Source of the DNA: Paracoccus sp. MBLB3053
GTDB taxonomy: Bacteria; Pseudomonadota; Alphaproteobacteria; Rhodobacterales; Rhodobacteraceae
Direction: 5' to 3'
Assembly (NCBI RefSeq): GCF_031822435.1
Contig: NZ_JAVQLW010000003.1
Location: 124,001 to 188,000 of the forward strand
DNA: 64,000 nucleotides
The notes below the pieces were generated by a model that saw only the letters and a program-made list of their open reading frames with translations, was not told the DNA's origin and made no database searches. The position numbers and the translations under genes are program-made. Below, piece after piece: positions 41,732 through 50,843 of the stretch. Position 1 is the stretch's first letter; each line of letters starts with the position of its first letter.

Positions 41732-43005
41732 TCCGATCATGGCCCTTTTGGGTGATCGTGCCGAGCTGGTTTCTTGTCGGCGCAGCCCTTGCCCAGAACG
41801 CAGGCGTCGAACCTCGGGTCGAAATCACGATGCGGCCAGAGGACGGCGCGGTGACGGTCGGGACACCCCTGCAGGTGACGGTCAGCGTGCTTGTGCCCAA
41901 CTACCTGGTGAGTACACCGGCTTGGCCCGACCTTCAGGTCGCCGACGCCATCACGCGGATGCCCGCCAACGCGGCCCGCCCAGGGTCGAGGCGGGTCGGA
42001 GACCAGACGTGGATCGAGGTCTCTCGCGTCTATCAGTTCACCCCGCAGCGTGCGGCAGGTTATGACCTGGCCGAGCAGAGCATCAGTCTGGCCTACGCCG
42101 ATCTGGAAACCGGTGATCCGGTTTCGGTCGAAGCGATCATGCCCGCGATATCGTTCACGGGAACGGTTCCGAAAGGCGCAGAATCCCTGTCGCCTTTCAT
42201 CGCGGCAAGCGCCATCACGCTGAGCCAGTCGGTCGATGGGCCCGGCGACGATCCAAGCCCCGGCGCAGCTGTGACCCGGACAGTCACGATAGAAGCAAGG
42301 GGGACCCAGTCCATGCTTCTTCCCGCGTTGCTGGGGGCCGAGTCACCCGAGGGGCTGCGGGCATACCCGCGGCAGCCGGATCTAAGTGATACGCCCGGCC
42401 AGCGCGGTGCAGCCGGGGTGGCGCAACGGGTCGAAAGCGTGACCTATGTTGCCGAGGCGCCGGGCGAATTCACCTTGCCGTCGCTGCAGCTTCGATGGTG
42501 GAACATGGACAGCTCGCGCATCGAAACATCAGATGTCGAAGGGGTGCAGTTCAGCATCGTGGCGCCACGTGGCTGGCACCCGCCCGGAACACCCGATCCG
42601 CGTCGGGGGCCTGTCATCTGGAGCCTGTCGGTTCTTTTCTTGCTGGTGCTTGTCCTGGGCCTGGGGCGCCACAGGATCAGGGACGGGCTTGTTCGGCTTT
42701 CGGCATCCGAGCCCGTTCTTTTCCGCCGGATTCTGCGTCATGCGAACAAGAATGAAATCGGAGCCGTCACGGGCAGCCTCGATCGCTGGCTCGCGAGATT
42801 TGACCGCCGTGAACCGCCTCCGCAACTCGCGGCTGCCTTGCTGAAGGCCGAACGGGAAATTTGGGGGCCCGACATTGGCGCCGGGGGCCATCAGCGCGAG
42901 ACAAGACGCGAACTTGTCGCGGCATTGCGGCAGGCCCGACAGAGCATTCGAAGCGAAAGCCAACGTATCCGTCCAACTGCCCTGCCGCCTCTCAACCCGT
43001 CATGA
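41728..43005 (+). CDS. batD: BatD-like exported membrane protein
   Basis: A 425-residue protein with a signal peptide (IVPSWFLVGAALA, cleaved near ALAQN), a large beta-rich periplasmic region, a transmembrane helix (IWSLSVLFLLVLVLGLG, near residue 295) and a cytoplasmic helical tail. Features of BatD oxygen-tolerance proteins are the opening VEITMRPEDGAVTVGTPLQVTV and YVAEAPGEFTLPSLQLRWW. Last gene of the operon; its 3' end overlaps the convergent D-aminopeptidase gene by 14 bases. Confidence 0.87.
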   Translation: MIRSWPFWVIVPSWFLVGAALAQNAGVEPRVEITMRPEDGAVTVGTPLQVTVSVLVPNYLVSTPAWPDLQVADAITRMPANAARPGSRRVGDQTWIEVSRVYQFTPQRAAGYDLAEQSISLAYADLETGDPVSVEAIMPAISFTGTVPKGAESLSPFIAASAITLSQSVDGPGDDPSPGAAVTRTVTIEARGTQSMLLPALLGAESPEGLRAYPRQPDLSDTPGQRGAAGVAQRVESVTYVAEAPGEFTLPSLQLRWWNMDSSRIETSDVEGVQFSIVAPRGWHPPGTPDPRRGPVIWSLSVLFLLVLVLGLGRHRIRDGLVRLSASEPVLFRRILRHANKNEIGAVTGSLDRWLARFDRREPPPQLAAALLKAEREIWGPDIGAGGHQRETRRELVAALRQARQSIRSESQRIRPTALPPLNPS

Positions 43006-44584
43006 CTCCATTTTCGGGGAGGGATGCGCTGACCCGCACATACGTGATGTTTCGGGCAAGCCAACACCCCAGGGTCAGACCGGAAACATTGCCCGTTTCA
43101 TCGCGCTTGAAAACGACGGTCCAGTCGCCGGGCGCGGGTGCATCCATTGATCTTCGGGTGGCAAGGATCCAGATATCGAGCCCGGCCGGGGCCATACGTT
43201 CCATACGGCCTTGGCCCAGCAAGCCGCTGAAGCGGGCGAAGGCTGCGCTGCCCTGTGCCTCGATCATCATCTCTGCATCGAGCTCATCCGAGACATAGCG
43301 GCCCGCGATATCGGAAGCGTTGCCGCTACTGACTTCGGGCACGGCAACAAGTTCCGTGGCAATGTTTTCGCCGGGGCGGCGCATCGTCAAGAGCCCGCCC
43401 TTGCGCGAGAGGACCACATTGGGTGCCGCGAGGTCGCCCTGGGCTGTCAGCAACATCTTTTCGGCTGCGGTCGCATGGCGCAGCATCGCCGAGTTTCTGC
43501 CGGTTTCAATTCGGCTCAGAAGGCCATCAGGGCCGATCCATTGCCCATCCCAGGCCTCCGGGATCTGGGCGGGCGCGGTATCTCGTGCGCAGAGCGCTGC
43601 CTTGATCAATGCTGTTGCGGCAGCGAAACAGTCGGCTTCATGGTTGAAGATGACCACAACCGACAGGCGCGCATCGCGGGAATTCAGTCGCTGCGCGCGG
43701 AAGCCTCGCAACGCGCCGGAATGGCCCGTGAAAGGCAGGCCTGCGATCGTTGCATGGGCCAGGCCATATCCGTAGCGAGCGGGGGTCCCGTCCGCGAAAC
43801 CTGGCGGAACCGAGATGCGGCGATAGAGGTTGCGCTCGTCGTCGCGGCCCGCGTCGATCCAGGTCTCATAAGACATCATGTCTTCCAGAGATGCCGAAAT
43901 TCCGGCGTCGCCGATCCAGTAGATTGCATTTTGGGCCGGAAAGAAACCGGTCGCATCGCTGCCCTCGTAACCCACCACCCCGTCCAGCGGCCTGCGTGTA
44001 TCAGGCGTCAGCACCGCGGTTGTCATCCCGGCGGGTTCCCAGATGTGACGACGATAAAGTTCGTCGATTGCCTCGCCGGTCTCGGTTTCGATCAGTTCGC
44101 AGATGATACGGTAATTGCAGTTGCAATACGAATAGTGCGCTCCGGGCTCGAAATGCCCGGTTTTCATTCGGGCGAGCAGGGGCAGGGCATCTTCACGACT
44201 GAACTGTTGTTCCGCCATCGCGCCCTGCAAGATGGTCAGGGCCCAGTAATCCCGCAAACCCGACTGGTTGTCACAGAGCTGTCTGACCGTGGGCAGGGTG
44301 CCTTCGAAGTTTGGGAGGAATTCGGCCACCCGGCCATCGAGCCGCGCGGGATCTTCGATGGCTGCAAGGAGCACCGCGCAGGTGAACTGCTTCGAGATCG
44401 AGCAGATTGGCAGCCGGGTTGAGGTCGTCATGATCTGACCCGTGTCGAGATCCGCATATCCCCACGTTCGTGTCGCCACGATCCGGCCGTCCTTGACGAC
44501 GCCGGCCACGCCGCCGGGGCCCGGAAACTGTTTCGGCAAGGCGTCCAGTGCCGCCTCAAGTGCGGAATGGCCTATCTCGGTCAT
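42992..44584 (-). CDS. dap: D-aminopeptidase (penicillin-binding-protein-like serine hydrolase)
   Basis: A 530-residue enzyme very close to Brucella (Ochrobactrum) anthropi D-aminopeptidase as I remember it: shared blocks include LPICSISKQFTCAVLL, NQSGLRDYWAL, HFEPGAHYSYCN and YVSDELDAE. Catalytic residues are Ser62 and Lys65 (SxxK), Tyr in YCNCN, and His in GHSGALRG. Start ATG 44584 gives the same Ser62/Lys65 numbering as that enzyme and has a GGATGAG site; ATG 44593 is an alternative. It removes N-terminal D-amino acids from peptides in the cytoplasm. The 180 bases to bioB hold nothing recognisable. Confidence 0.93.
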   Translation of the reverse strand: MTEIGHSALEAALDALPKQFPGPGGVAGVVKDGRIVATRTWGYADLDTGQIMTTSTRLPICSISKQFTCAVLLAAIEDPARLDGRVAEFLPNFEGTLPTVRQLCDNQSGLRDYWALTILQGAMAEQQFSREDALPLLARMKTGHFEPGAHYSYCNCNYRIICELIETETGEAIDELYRRHIWEPAGMTTAVLTPDTRRPLDGVVGYEGSDATGFFPAQNAIYWIGDAGISASLEDMMSYETWIDAGRDDERNLYRRISVPPGFADGTPARYGYGLAHATIAGLPFTGHSGALRGFRAQRLNSRDARLSVVVIFNHEADCFAAATALIKAALCARDTAPAQIPEAWDGQWIGPDGLLSRIETGRNSAMLRHATAAEKMLLTAQGDLAAPNVVLSRKGGLLTMRRPGENIATELVAVPEVSSGNASDIAGRYVSDELDAEMMIEAQGSAAFARFSGLLGQGRMERMAPAGLDIWILATRRSMDAPAPGDWTVVFKRDETGNVSGLTLGCWLARNITYVRVSASLPENGVMTG

Positions 44585-44764
44585 CTGTCTCATCCATGCG
44601 GCGCGGAAATGACGGCAGGCATCCCGGCCGTTGCCGAAGTTCAGTATGAATCCGGCACATTCTTCAAGGAAGATCTGGCCGCGCAGGTCAGCAGGGCCAG
44701 CCCTTGTTCAACGTGTCGAGATTCAGCCTGACCACGACCGCGAGTCAGGGTCCATCTTGCAGGA

Positions 44765-45724
44765 TCAATTTTCCATTCGCGGCGCCAGATCCCTGATTAG
44801 CCGTGCGTCATCACCGATATCCGCGTTTGGTGTTGTCAGCAAAGTCTCGCCGTAAAAGATGGAATTTGCACCGGCAACCAGACACAATATCTGGGCCTCG
44901 CGATTGAGGCTCGAACGTCCGGCCGATAGCCGCAAGATAGAACCTGGCAGCACGATGCGCGCGGCGGCGACCATTCGGACCAATTCCAGTGGGTCGATGC
45001 GCGGTCGTCCCGCCATGGGTGTCCCTGGCACTGGCACCAGGGCATTTATCGGCACGCTTTCGGGGTGGGGCGCCATCGCCGTCAGCACCCTCAGCATGGA
45101 AGCCCGGTCGCGCGGCGTTTCTCCCATCCCGATGATACCCCCGCAGCAGAGTTCGATCCCGTAAGCGCGCACCGTGGCCAATGTCTCCAGCCGGTCCTCA
45201 TAGGTTCGGGTAGAGATGATTTCGCCGTAATATTCCGGGCTTGTATCCAGATTGTGGTTGTAGGCCGTGAGCCCTGCATCGGCGAGGCGCTTGGCTTGAT
45301 GCGGCTTCAGCATTCCCAGTGTCACGCAGGCTTCCATACCCAATGCGCGCACCCCGGTGACCATCGCGATCACCGCATCGAACTCTCGCCCGTCACGAAC
45401 TTGCCGCCACGCGGCCCCCATGCAGAAGCGCTCAGCTCCGGCTGCCTGCGCCACAGCGGCCATGGCAACGACCTTGTCGGGGTTCATCAAGGTTTCGCGT
45501 GTCAGTGTCACTTCGCGATGATGCGCCGATTGCGGACAATAGGCGCAATCCTCCGGGCAGCCTCCGGTCTTTATCGAGAGGAGGCTGGCTTTTTGCAGGC
45601 GCTTCGGGTCGTGATGTGCAAGGTGGACGGCGCTTGCCCGGCCGACCAGCTCAAGCAGGGGAAGGTCGTGAAGCGCAAGGATCTCGGCAACGCTCCAATC
45701 ATGCCTGATGAGTCCATCGCTCAT
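44765..45724 (-). CDS. bioB: Biotin synthase BioB
   Basis: A 319-residue radical SAM enzyme. The 4Fe-4S/SAM motif is CPEDCAYC (Cys56, Cys60, Cys63), and the second-cluster and substrate regions appear as [31 protein letters not shown] and the C-terminal [14 protein letters not shown]. BioB inserts sulfur into dethiobiotin. The gene starts in an ATGA overlap with bioY; a longer form would run into bioY. No bioF, bioA or bioD lies next to it, unlike the usual operon. Confidence 0.96.
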   Translation of the reverse strand: MSDGLIRHDWSVAEILALHDLPLLELVGRASAVHLAHHDPKRLQKASLLSIKTGGCPEDCAYCPQSAHHREVTLTRETLMNPDKVVAMAAVAQAAGAERFCMGAAWRQVRDGREFDAVIAMVTGVRALGMEACVTLGMLKPHQAKRLADAGLTAYNHNLDTSPEYYGEIISTRTYEDRLETLATVRAYGIELCCGGIIGMGETPRDRASMLRVLTAMAPHPESVPINALVPVPGTPMAGRPRIDPLELVRMVAAARIVLPGSILRLSAGRSSLNREAQILCLVAGANSIFYGETLLTTPNADIGDDARLIRDLAPRMEN

Positions 45725-46284
45725 GCATGTGCACTCCGAAGGCGTGATGCGAAGCGCAGGGCAAAAGCGACGATGGCGATCTTTAGAAGGTCGCCGGGCA
45801 GGAAAGGCCACACGCCAAGCTCAAGCAGCCGGTTTGCGGGAACGAACGCAGCAAGCCAGGCAATGCCTGCGGCGTAGACGATTGTCAGCCCGGCCAGCAT
45901 CGCCACGACCTGACCGATCGTGCCCCGTCCTGAAGCGAGCATGCCGGTCGCGCCGGAGGCCAGCAGATAGCCCAGAAGATAGCCCCCGGTCGGCCCGATC
46001 ATGTAGGCAAGGCCCACGCCGCGTTCGGGCGTTCCGGAAAACACGGGCAGTCCGATCGCTCCTGCGCCCAGGTATGCTGCGAAGATCGCGATGGCCCTGC
46101 GCGGTCCGAACAGCACCGCAAATGCCATGACGGCCATGGTATGCAATGTCATCGGAACGGGCCAGAACGGAACCTGCGCCTTGGCCGCGAGCGTCATCAC
46201 AGCGGTCCCCGCGATGAGAATGATAAGGTTTCGCCCTGACCTGATTGCATCTGCCCGGGCAAGCCTTGATCCAAGGGATTGCAT
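45721..46284 (-). CDS. bioY: BioY, biotin importer S-component
   Basis: A 187-residue integral membrane protein with about six helices. BioY hallmarks are [37 protein letters not shown], and [15 protein letters not shown]. BioY alone or with EcfAT imports biotin. Start ATG 46284 has a GGAGAG site; the ATG four codons upstream (46296) is unlikely because the BioR box at 46298-46307 would occupy its ribosome-binding site. Forms an operon with bioB under BioR. Confidence 0.93.
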   Translation of the reverse strand: MQSLGSRLARADAIRSGRNLIILIAGTAVMTLAAKAQVPFWPVPMTLHTMAVMAFAVLFGPRRAIAIFAAYLGAGAIGLPVFSGTPERGVGLAYMIGPTGGYLLGYLLASGATGMLASGRGTIGQVVAMLAGLTIVYAAGIAWLAAFVPANRLLELGVWPFLPGDLLKIAIVAFALRFASRLRSAHA

Positions 46285-46297
46285 CCAACTCTCCATA

Positions 46298-46307
46298 TTA
46301 TCGATAA
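46298..46307. promoter_or_regulatory. BioR box 1 (bioY proximal)
   Basis: TTATCGATAA matches the alphaproteobacterial BioR consensus TTATCTATAA at nine of ten positions and is a perfect palindrome. It lies 14 bases upstream of the bioY start chosen here, so bound BioR would block the promoter or initiation. Confidence 0.85.
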
Positions 46308-46370
46308 TAATGCGAATCTAGGTCTGATGAGGACATTTCGCCGGGTGAGGCGCAAGGGCTGCGCATTATT

Positions 46371-46380
46371 TTATAGATAA
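46371..46380. promoter_or_regulatory. BioR box 2 (bioR-bioY gap)
   Basis: TTATAGATAA is the exact reverse complement of the BioR consensus. It lies 9 bases beyond the bioR stop and 64 bases upstream of box 1, in the gap that must hold the bioYB promoter. The spacing would allow cooperative binding. Confidence 0.88.
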
Positions 46381-46388
46381 TATGGGTT

Positions 46389-47042
46389 TTATCTTGCTTC
46401 GCCCCCTCTGTTGGTCACGGCCCGCATGCGCGGTCCGGTCCATTGAACATGGCGCGCGAGAACCGCGCATGCGCCATTGACATCGCCAGACCTGAGCGCC
46501 GAAAGGATTGCGCGGTGATCGCGATCGGTCGGAGCATCCCACTCCGCACGCCAGCCCGAAAACAGGAAGCGGGCGCTGGCTGCATGGAGATCATCGATGC
46601 TGCGGAGCAGACGCGGCATGCGGCAGGGCTCAAGGATCAGACGATGGAATTTTCGGTTCGCTTCTTCCCACGCCTGCACGTCCCCGGCCTTGTCACCTGC
46701 AGAGGTCGCATCTTCTGCCAGATCCAGGATTGCCTGTGTCAGATGCGGTGCCGCTTGTCGCAGGGCAAGGGTTTCAAGTGCTGCGCGCATCTCGGCGACC
46801 TCGCGGATTTCGGATTGGCTAAAGCCCGCGACACGAACGCCGCGGCGCGGTTCGCTTTTCGCCAGTCCTTGCGCTTCCAGCCGTCGGAATGCCTCGCGTA
46901 CCGGAACATGGCTTGCTCCGTATTCGACAGCGATATGGTCCTGACGCAGCCTTTCGCCAGCCGCGATCGCGCCGGAAATGATGCGCTCAGCAAGCTCGCG
47001 GCTGATCCGGTCAGCCAAGGTTTCTTTATGCGATGGGGTCAT
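46389..47042 (-). CDS. bioR: BioR, GntR-family biotin repressor
   Basis: A 217-residue GntR/FadR-type regulator. The N-terminal winged helix includes RLRQDHIAVEYGASHVPVREAFRRLEAQGL in family form, with the usual PVREAFRRLE segment; the C-terminal FCD domain has the metal-site His in FHRLILEPC and the DHRAILSAL motif. BioR replaces BirA-type repression in Rhizobiales and Rhodobacterales. Boxes occur directly upstream of its own start and upstream of bioY, so it is autoregulated and controls bioYB. Confidence 0.92.
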   Translation of the reverse strand: MTPSHKETLADRISRELAERIISGAIAAGERLRQDHIAVEYGASHVPVREAFRRLEAQGLAKSEPRRGVRVAGFSQSEIREVAEMRAALETLALRQAAPHLTQAILDLAEDATSAGDKAGDVQAWEEANRKFHRLILEPCRMPRLLRSIDDLHAASARFLFSGWRAEWDAPTDRDHRAILSALRSGDVNGACAVLARHVQWTGPRMRAVTNRGGEAR

Positions 47043-47045
47043 GGA

Positions 47046-47055
47046 CTATAGATAA
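47046..47055. promoter_or_regulatory. BioR box 3 (bioR autoregulation)
   Basis: CTATAGATAA differs from the BioR box by one end base and lies 4 bases upstream of the bioR start codon. The position fits autorepression. Confidence 0.75.
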
Positions 47056-47167
47056 TCTGCTGCGCGACTGCTGTCGAGCCTGCCATTCGGAAACCGGTAC
47101 TTGCCTGTCCGCCCGAGTTCCCCGACTGTCCGAAGGGTTCGGATGGGCGAAAATCAACGGAGGGCGG

Positions 47168-48241
47168 GTGGGAAATTCGGGTCGCAGCAGCTTGTTCGTC
47201 GGGTCGTACACCGTTTCGCTTCCCCATGTCGCAGCGCGGGGCGAAGGCGTCACGCTGCTGGAACTCGACCATGCGAGCGGTCGGTTGTCGCGCGTCTCGG
47301 TCCTGAACGATGTGCGAAACCCTTCCTATCTGGCCCTTGGGCGAGGCGGTCGGTGGATCTACGCGGTCGAGGAGCTTTCCGAGGCGGAGGGTGCCTCTGT
47401 CGTCACAATCATGGTCGATCGGCAGACGGGAAGGATGCAGACCGTGTCCCGGATGGGCGCGCTTGGGGATTACCCCTGTCACCTGACGGTTTCGGGGGAT
47501 GGGCGACAAGTCTTTCTTGCCAACTATGCAAGCGGCAGCGTGGTCAGCTACGCGACGGATGAAAAGGGTTTGCCAAAAGGACCCGGCCAGATCCTGCGAC
47601 GAGAAGGCAGCGGGCCAGACCGCTATCGGCAGACGGGGCCGCACGCTCATCAGGTGCTCACCAGCCCGGATGGAAATTCGATCATCGTCTGCGACCTCGG
47701 GACCGATGAGATCGGGATCTATCCGTTAGCGGATGGACGGATCGGGACCTCTGCGTCAGACACGGTCCGTCTCGTGCCGGGATCTTTGCCGCGACATGCG
47801 GTGCAGTCAGAAGACGGAGAGCACATATTTGTCGTGACCGAGGCCAGCTCGACAATGGTGACCTGCATCAAGACTTCCTCCGGTTTTGTGCGGGCCAATG
47901 AAATCTCGACCTTGCCGCCGGATTGCAGCGCTGTCTCCGCCTGTTCTGCAGTCAGGCTGCATCCGGGTGGGCGGTATCTTTACGCCGCGAACCGGGGACA
48001 TGATACGATTGCTGCCTTCTCGGTTGGGTCCAACGGTGCGCTGTCGCGGATCGGATGGTTCGATACCCGGGGTGCGATACCGCGCGATTTCGCAATTGAT
48101 CCGTCCGGCCGTTTCATGGCCGTGGCCAACCAGGACGGGCATTCTCTGTCCGTTCATGAGATCGACGGGCAGGACGGTTCGCTGCGACCGATCGGGGAAA
48201 CCTTTCCGATTGGCAGCCCGGCCTGTGTCATGTGGGCGTGA
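47168..48241 (+). CDS. Lactonase-family seven-bladed beta-propeller protein
   Basis: A 357-residue protein of the 6-phosphogluconolactonase (Pgl)/muconate-cycloisomerase-like propeller family. Repeated blade motifs are seen, for example NPSYLALGRGGRWIYAVEE, GDYPCHLTVSGDGRQVFLANY, GPHAHQVLTSPDG and HPGGRYLYAANRGHD. Such enzymes hydrolyse sugar lactones in the cytoplasm. The GTG start at 47168 has an AACGGAGGGCGG site. An ATG at 47033 would read back across the bioR start and is rejected. It stands alone, divergent from bioR and convergent with the IclR gene. Confidence 0.85.
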   Translation: MGNSGRSSLFVGSYTVSLPHVAARGEGVTLLELDHASGRLSRVSVLNDVRNPSYLALGRGGRWIYAVEELSEAEGASVVTIMVDRQTGRMQTVSRMGALGDYPCHLTVSGDGRQVFLANYASGSVVSYATDEKGLPKGPGQILRREGSGPDRYRQTGPHAHQVLTSPDGNSIIVCDLGTDEIGIYPLADGRIGTSASDTVRLVPGSLPRHAVQSEDGEHIFVVTEASSTMVTCIKTSSGFVRANEISTLPPDCSAVSACSAVRLHPGGRYLYAANRGHDTIAAFSVGSNGALSRIGWFDTRGAIPRDFAIDPSGRFMAVANQDGHSLSVHEIDGQDGSLRPIGETFPIGSPACVMWA

Positions 48242-48286
48242 CATGGCATGCGATCTGGCCCACCCTTGCGGGGATATCTCGCGCGG

Positions 48287-49063
48287 TTATGCCGCGCCCT
48301 CGACATATCCAACCGCCCGCTCGATCCGCAAGGCGGAATCCTGAACCGCCTTGGCCAGTTCTTCGCCGCGTTTTTCCGCCTGCCGCTCGGCCAGGACGAT
48401 CGAAATGGTCGCGGCGCATGCGCCACTTTCGTTCCGGATCGGAGCGGCAATGCAGGCCACGGCAAATTCCGACTGACCGATCTGAATTGCCAATCGGCGC
48501 GCGAAATCCTCATGTGACTGGCGCGCCAGTTGCGCGGCATCCGTGTCGGCCTTGCCGGTCGCGGATGGCCGGGCGGCCTCGGTGAATGCGGCGATGCGCT
48601 CGTTTTCGGGAAGGTGGCCCAGAAGCAGTCGACCCGACGCAGTCCAGTTCAGGGGAACGCGGGTACCGACATCCGATGTCACGCGGAAATGGCCGGGGCC
48701 CTCGACCATCGCGATAACTGCCATCATGTTGCCGTCGCGTGCGCAAAGCTGGACAGTTTCTCCGGTCACCTCGGCCAGATGGCGCATCTCGCGGCGTGCC
48801 TCGGCGTAGAAGTCGATGGATGCCCTGTATTGCAGGCCATAGCGCATGAGCCGAGGGCCAAGCCAGATCAGCCCATTCTCATGGCGGGACAGCATCTCGC
48901 GTTCGACGAGTTCGTCCACCAGCCGATAGACGGTGGAAACCGGCGCACCCGCCGCCTTGCCCAGTTCGTAAGCGCTCATCGCGCGGCCGGTTTCGGTCAG
49001 GACGTCGAGAAGCTGCAGGGACCGGTCGATGCCGCTGGTGCGGGTACGGGGGCTTTCGGCCAT
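48287..49063 (-). CDS. IclR-family regulator at the end of the peptide-ABC operon
   Basis: A 258-residue IclR protein. The N-terminal winged helix includes YELGKAAGAPVSTVYRLVDELVE, and the GAF-like effector domain has RVPLNWTASGRLLLGHL and AVACIAAPIRNESGACAA. It follows the SelA-like gene on the same strand by 56 bases, so it is probably the last gene of the 57.3-48.3 kb operon and its regulator. A short palindrome upstream of the operon's first gene is a candidate target. Confidence 0.88.
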   Translation of the reverse strand: MAESPRTRTSGIDRSLQLLDVLTETGRAMSAYELGKAAGAPVSTVYRLVDELVEREMLSRHENGLIWLGPRLMRYGLQYRASIDFYAEARREMRHLAEVTGETVQLCARDGNMMAVIAMVEGPGHFRVTSDVGTRVPLNWTASGRLLLGHLPENERIAAFTEAARPSATGKADTDAAQLARQSHEDFARRLAIQIGQSEFAVACIAAPIRNESGACAATISIVLAERQAEKRGEELAKAVQDSALRIERAVGYVEGAA

Positions 49064-49119
49064 GTTACCTCCGGGGGTAGGTCTCGCTTATAGGGGAGGC
49101 GCCACCTTGCCTGCAAGCT

Positions 49120-50355
49120 TCAGGCTTCCGCGAGCCAGCCAAGATACCCGCGCGCGCCGCCATTCCGCGCGCGATCATCGTCACCCGGCAATACTGGGAT
49201 TGACGCCGCATCGCGCAGAACCTCGGCCAGAACGGCGCCGACCATCTCGGCCTGGCCGGGCGCGAGATTGCAGGGGTCGAGCTGAAAATAGCCCAGCTCG
49301 GTTTCGTGGTCCCTGACGATGATCGCGGGATCGAGTTCGCCGAGATGGCGGCAGACCGCCGCAGCAGTCGTCCCGGCCTGCGCGGGATCAATCTCGACCT
49401 GCAGCCGATCCAGCGGGTTGCGTGTGGGATCTGCGACGATGCGCGGCAAGATCCCGGGCATGCCGGCCAGACGCGACATCCACAGATCAAGGGCGGCTTT
49501 TTCCTCGGCGCGGATCGCCGCATGATCCCGTTCCATCCATCGTTCCATGGCACGGATCGCCCCTGCCATGCTTTCCTTGCCGATCTTCATGCCCCGGCCG
49601 ATCCCCATGTTCTGCAGGTAGGCCGCGCGCACCAGGTCACGTCGACCGGCAATGATCCCGCTCGTCGGGCCACCCAGGAATTTGTGGCCGGAATAGATCA
49701 CGAGGTCGGCCCCGTCTTGCAGGAACCCCCGCAGGTCGTATTCGGATGCCGCATCCACGATTACCGGGACGCCGTTGGAATGGCAGATTTCGGCAAAGCG
49801 TCTTAGCGGGATCTGGCCGTAATGGACGACGTGGTGCGAAACGACATATAGCGCCGCGGCGGTCTCTGGCCCCAGCGCGGCTTCCAGCTGGTGGTCCATC
49901 GCCAAAGTGGATTGCCCGATTTGGCGGACCGTCGCGCCGGTCAACTCGATCGCCGTCGAGATCGGCGCACCATAGCCGCAAAGATGGCCCATTTGTACCG
50001 CGACCTCGGATCTGGGGCCGGGATCACGCGGCAGGGCCTCGGCACGTGCGGGGTTCAGCCCCGTCATGCAGCCCGCGATGGAAAGTGAAATGCCGGCGCT
50101 GGCCGAAGCGGTCAGGCAGCCTGCCTCTGCCCCGGTCAGGGCCGCGATGACACGGCTGGCATGGGTCTGAATTTCGTGGATCTTCAGGAAATGACCCATC
50201 GCTTCGGCAGTTGCCGACGCGACATCGGCGGCAGCGCGGCTGGCCCCAAGCCCGGTCATCGTGCCAGAGACATTGATCACGGGCGAGTATCCATGCTTGC
50301 GGTGCCACGACCAGTCTTCGTTTTCGCCGAAATGACGTTCCTGCATATCCTTCAT
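49120..50355 (-). CDS. SelA/DgaE-like PLP-dependent lyase or aminotransferase
   Basis: A 411-residue fold-type I PLP enzyme of the L-seryl-tRNA(Sec) selenium transferase-like family. The PLP lysine is Lys225 in YSGHKFLGGPTSG, preceded by Asp201 (VIVDAASEYDL), and the N-terminal INVSGTMTGLGAS motif is typical. It lacks the tRNA-binding context of true SelA; relatives such as D-glucosaminate-6-phosphate ammonia-lyase do beta-elimination on small molecules. An ATGA overlap couples it to ridA, which fits an enzyme that releases an enamine or imine. The substrate is unknown. Confidence 0.83.
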   Translation of the reverse strand: MKDMQERHFGENEDWSWHRKHGYSPVINVSGTMTGLGASRAAADVASATAEAMGHFLKIHEIQTHASRVIAALTGAEAGCLTASASAGISLSIAGCMTGLNPARAEALPRDPGPRSEVAVQMGHLCGYGAPISTAIELTGATVRQIGQSTLAMDHQLEAALGPETAAALYVVSHHVVHYGQIPLRRFAEICHSNGVPVIVDAASEYDLRGFLQDGADLVIYSGHKFLGGPTSGIIAGRRDLVRAAYLQNMGIGRGMKIGKESMAGAIRAMERWMERDHAAIRAEEKAALDLWMSRLAGMPGILPRIVADPTRNPLDRLQVEIDPAQAGTTAAAVCRHLGELDPAIIVRDHETELGYFQLDPCNLAPGQAEMVGAVLAEVLRDAASIPVLPGDDDRARNGGARGYLGWLAEA

Positions 50356-50843
50356 CCCTTCTGCGCCAGTTCGAAGATCGCCTCGATCTCGACGGTGATG
50401 CGGTTTGGCAGCGATCCAACGCCGAAGGACGAACGGGCATGCACGCCCTCTTCGCCGAAGACCTGATGCAGCAGTTCGGAGGCGCCGTCTATGACCTGCG
50501 GATGCGCCTCGAAATCCGGCTCTGCATTCACCAGCCCGAGCAGCTTGACGACACCGCCTATTTCGTCAAGCGATCCGAGTTCCTCGCGAAGCACGGCGAG
50601 GATGTTCAGCGCGACCAGCCTCGCATGGTCGCGAGCTTCTTCCGCGCTGACATCGCCACCGACCTTGCCGCGCATGAGCGTGCCGTCTTCCCGGATCGGC
50701 CCCTGGCCCGACACATAGATGCAATTCCCTTGCCTGCGCAGGTTGCGGAATGAACCGATCGGCGTGGGGGCGGCCTTGGGAAGGCAGATGCCCAGGGCAT
50801 TGAGCCGCTGTTCAGGTGTAGCTGTCGGCGAAACGAAGGTCAT
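50352..50843 (-). CDS. ridA: RidA-family enamine/imine deaminase
   Basis: A 163-residue RidA-fold protein, somewhat longer than canonical RidA. The family core reads YVSGQGPIREDG, DHARLVALNILAVLREELGS, and HARSSFGVGSLPNRITVEIEAI with Arg137 at the place of the catalytic arginine. Rid proteins hydrolyse reactive enamines or imines formed by PLP enzymes. ATG 50843 has a GAGGAG site and overlaps the oppF stop. It is flanked by the SelA-like PLP enzyme, whose product it probably deaminates. Confidence 0.88.
   Translation of the reverse strand: MTFVSPTATPEQRLNALGICLPKAAPTPIGSFRNLRRQGNCIYVSGQGPIREDGTLMRGKVGGDVSAEEARDHARLVALNILAVLREELGSLDEIGGVVKLLGLVNAEPDFEAHPQVIDGASELLHQVFGEEGVHARSSFGVGSLPNRITVEIEAIFELAQKG

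Noticed and set aside
34902..43005. Sulfatase and MoxR/Bat genes as a simple single operon
   Set aside because: A strong stem with five T residues lies between them at 36477-36508, so plain co-transcription is not supported, though read-through is possible.
43211..44422. 403-codon plus-strand frame opposite the D-aminopeptidase
   Set aside because: The minus-strand gene matches a known enzyme along its whole length; this frame is a shadow.
49120..50355. True SelA (selenocysteine synthase)
   Set aside because: No selB, selD or selC lies nearby, and the operon is a small-molecule transporter system; the fold is shared by ammonia-lyases.
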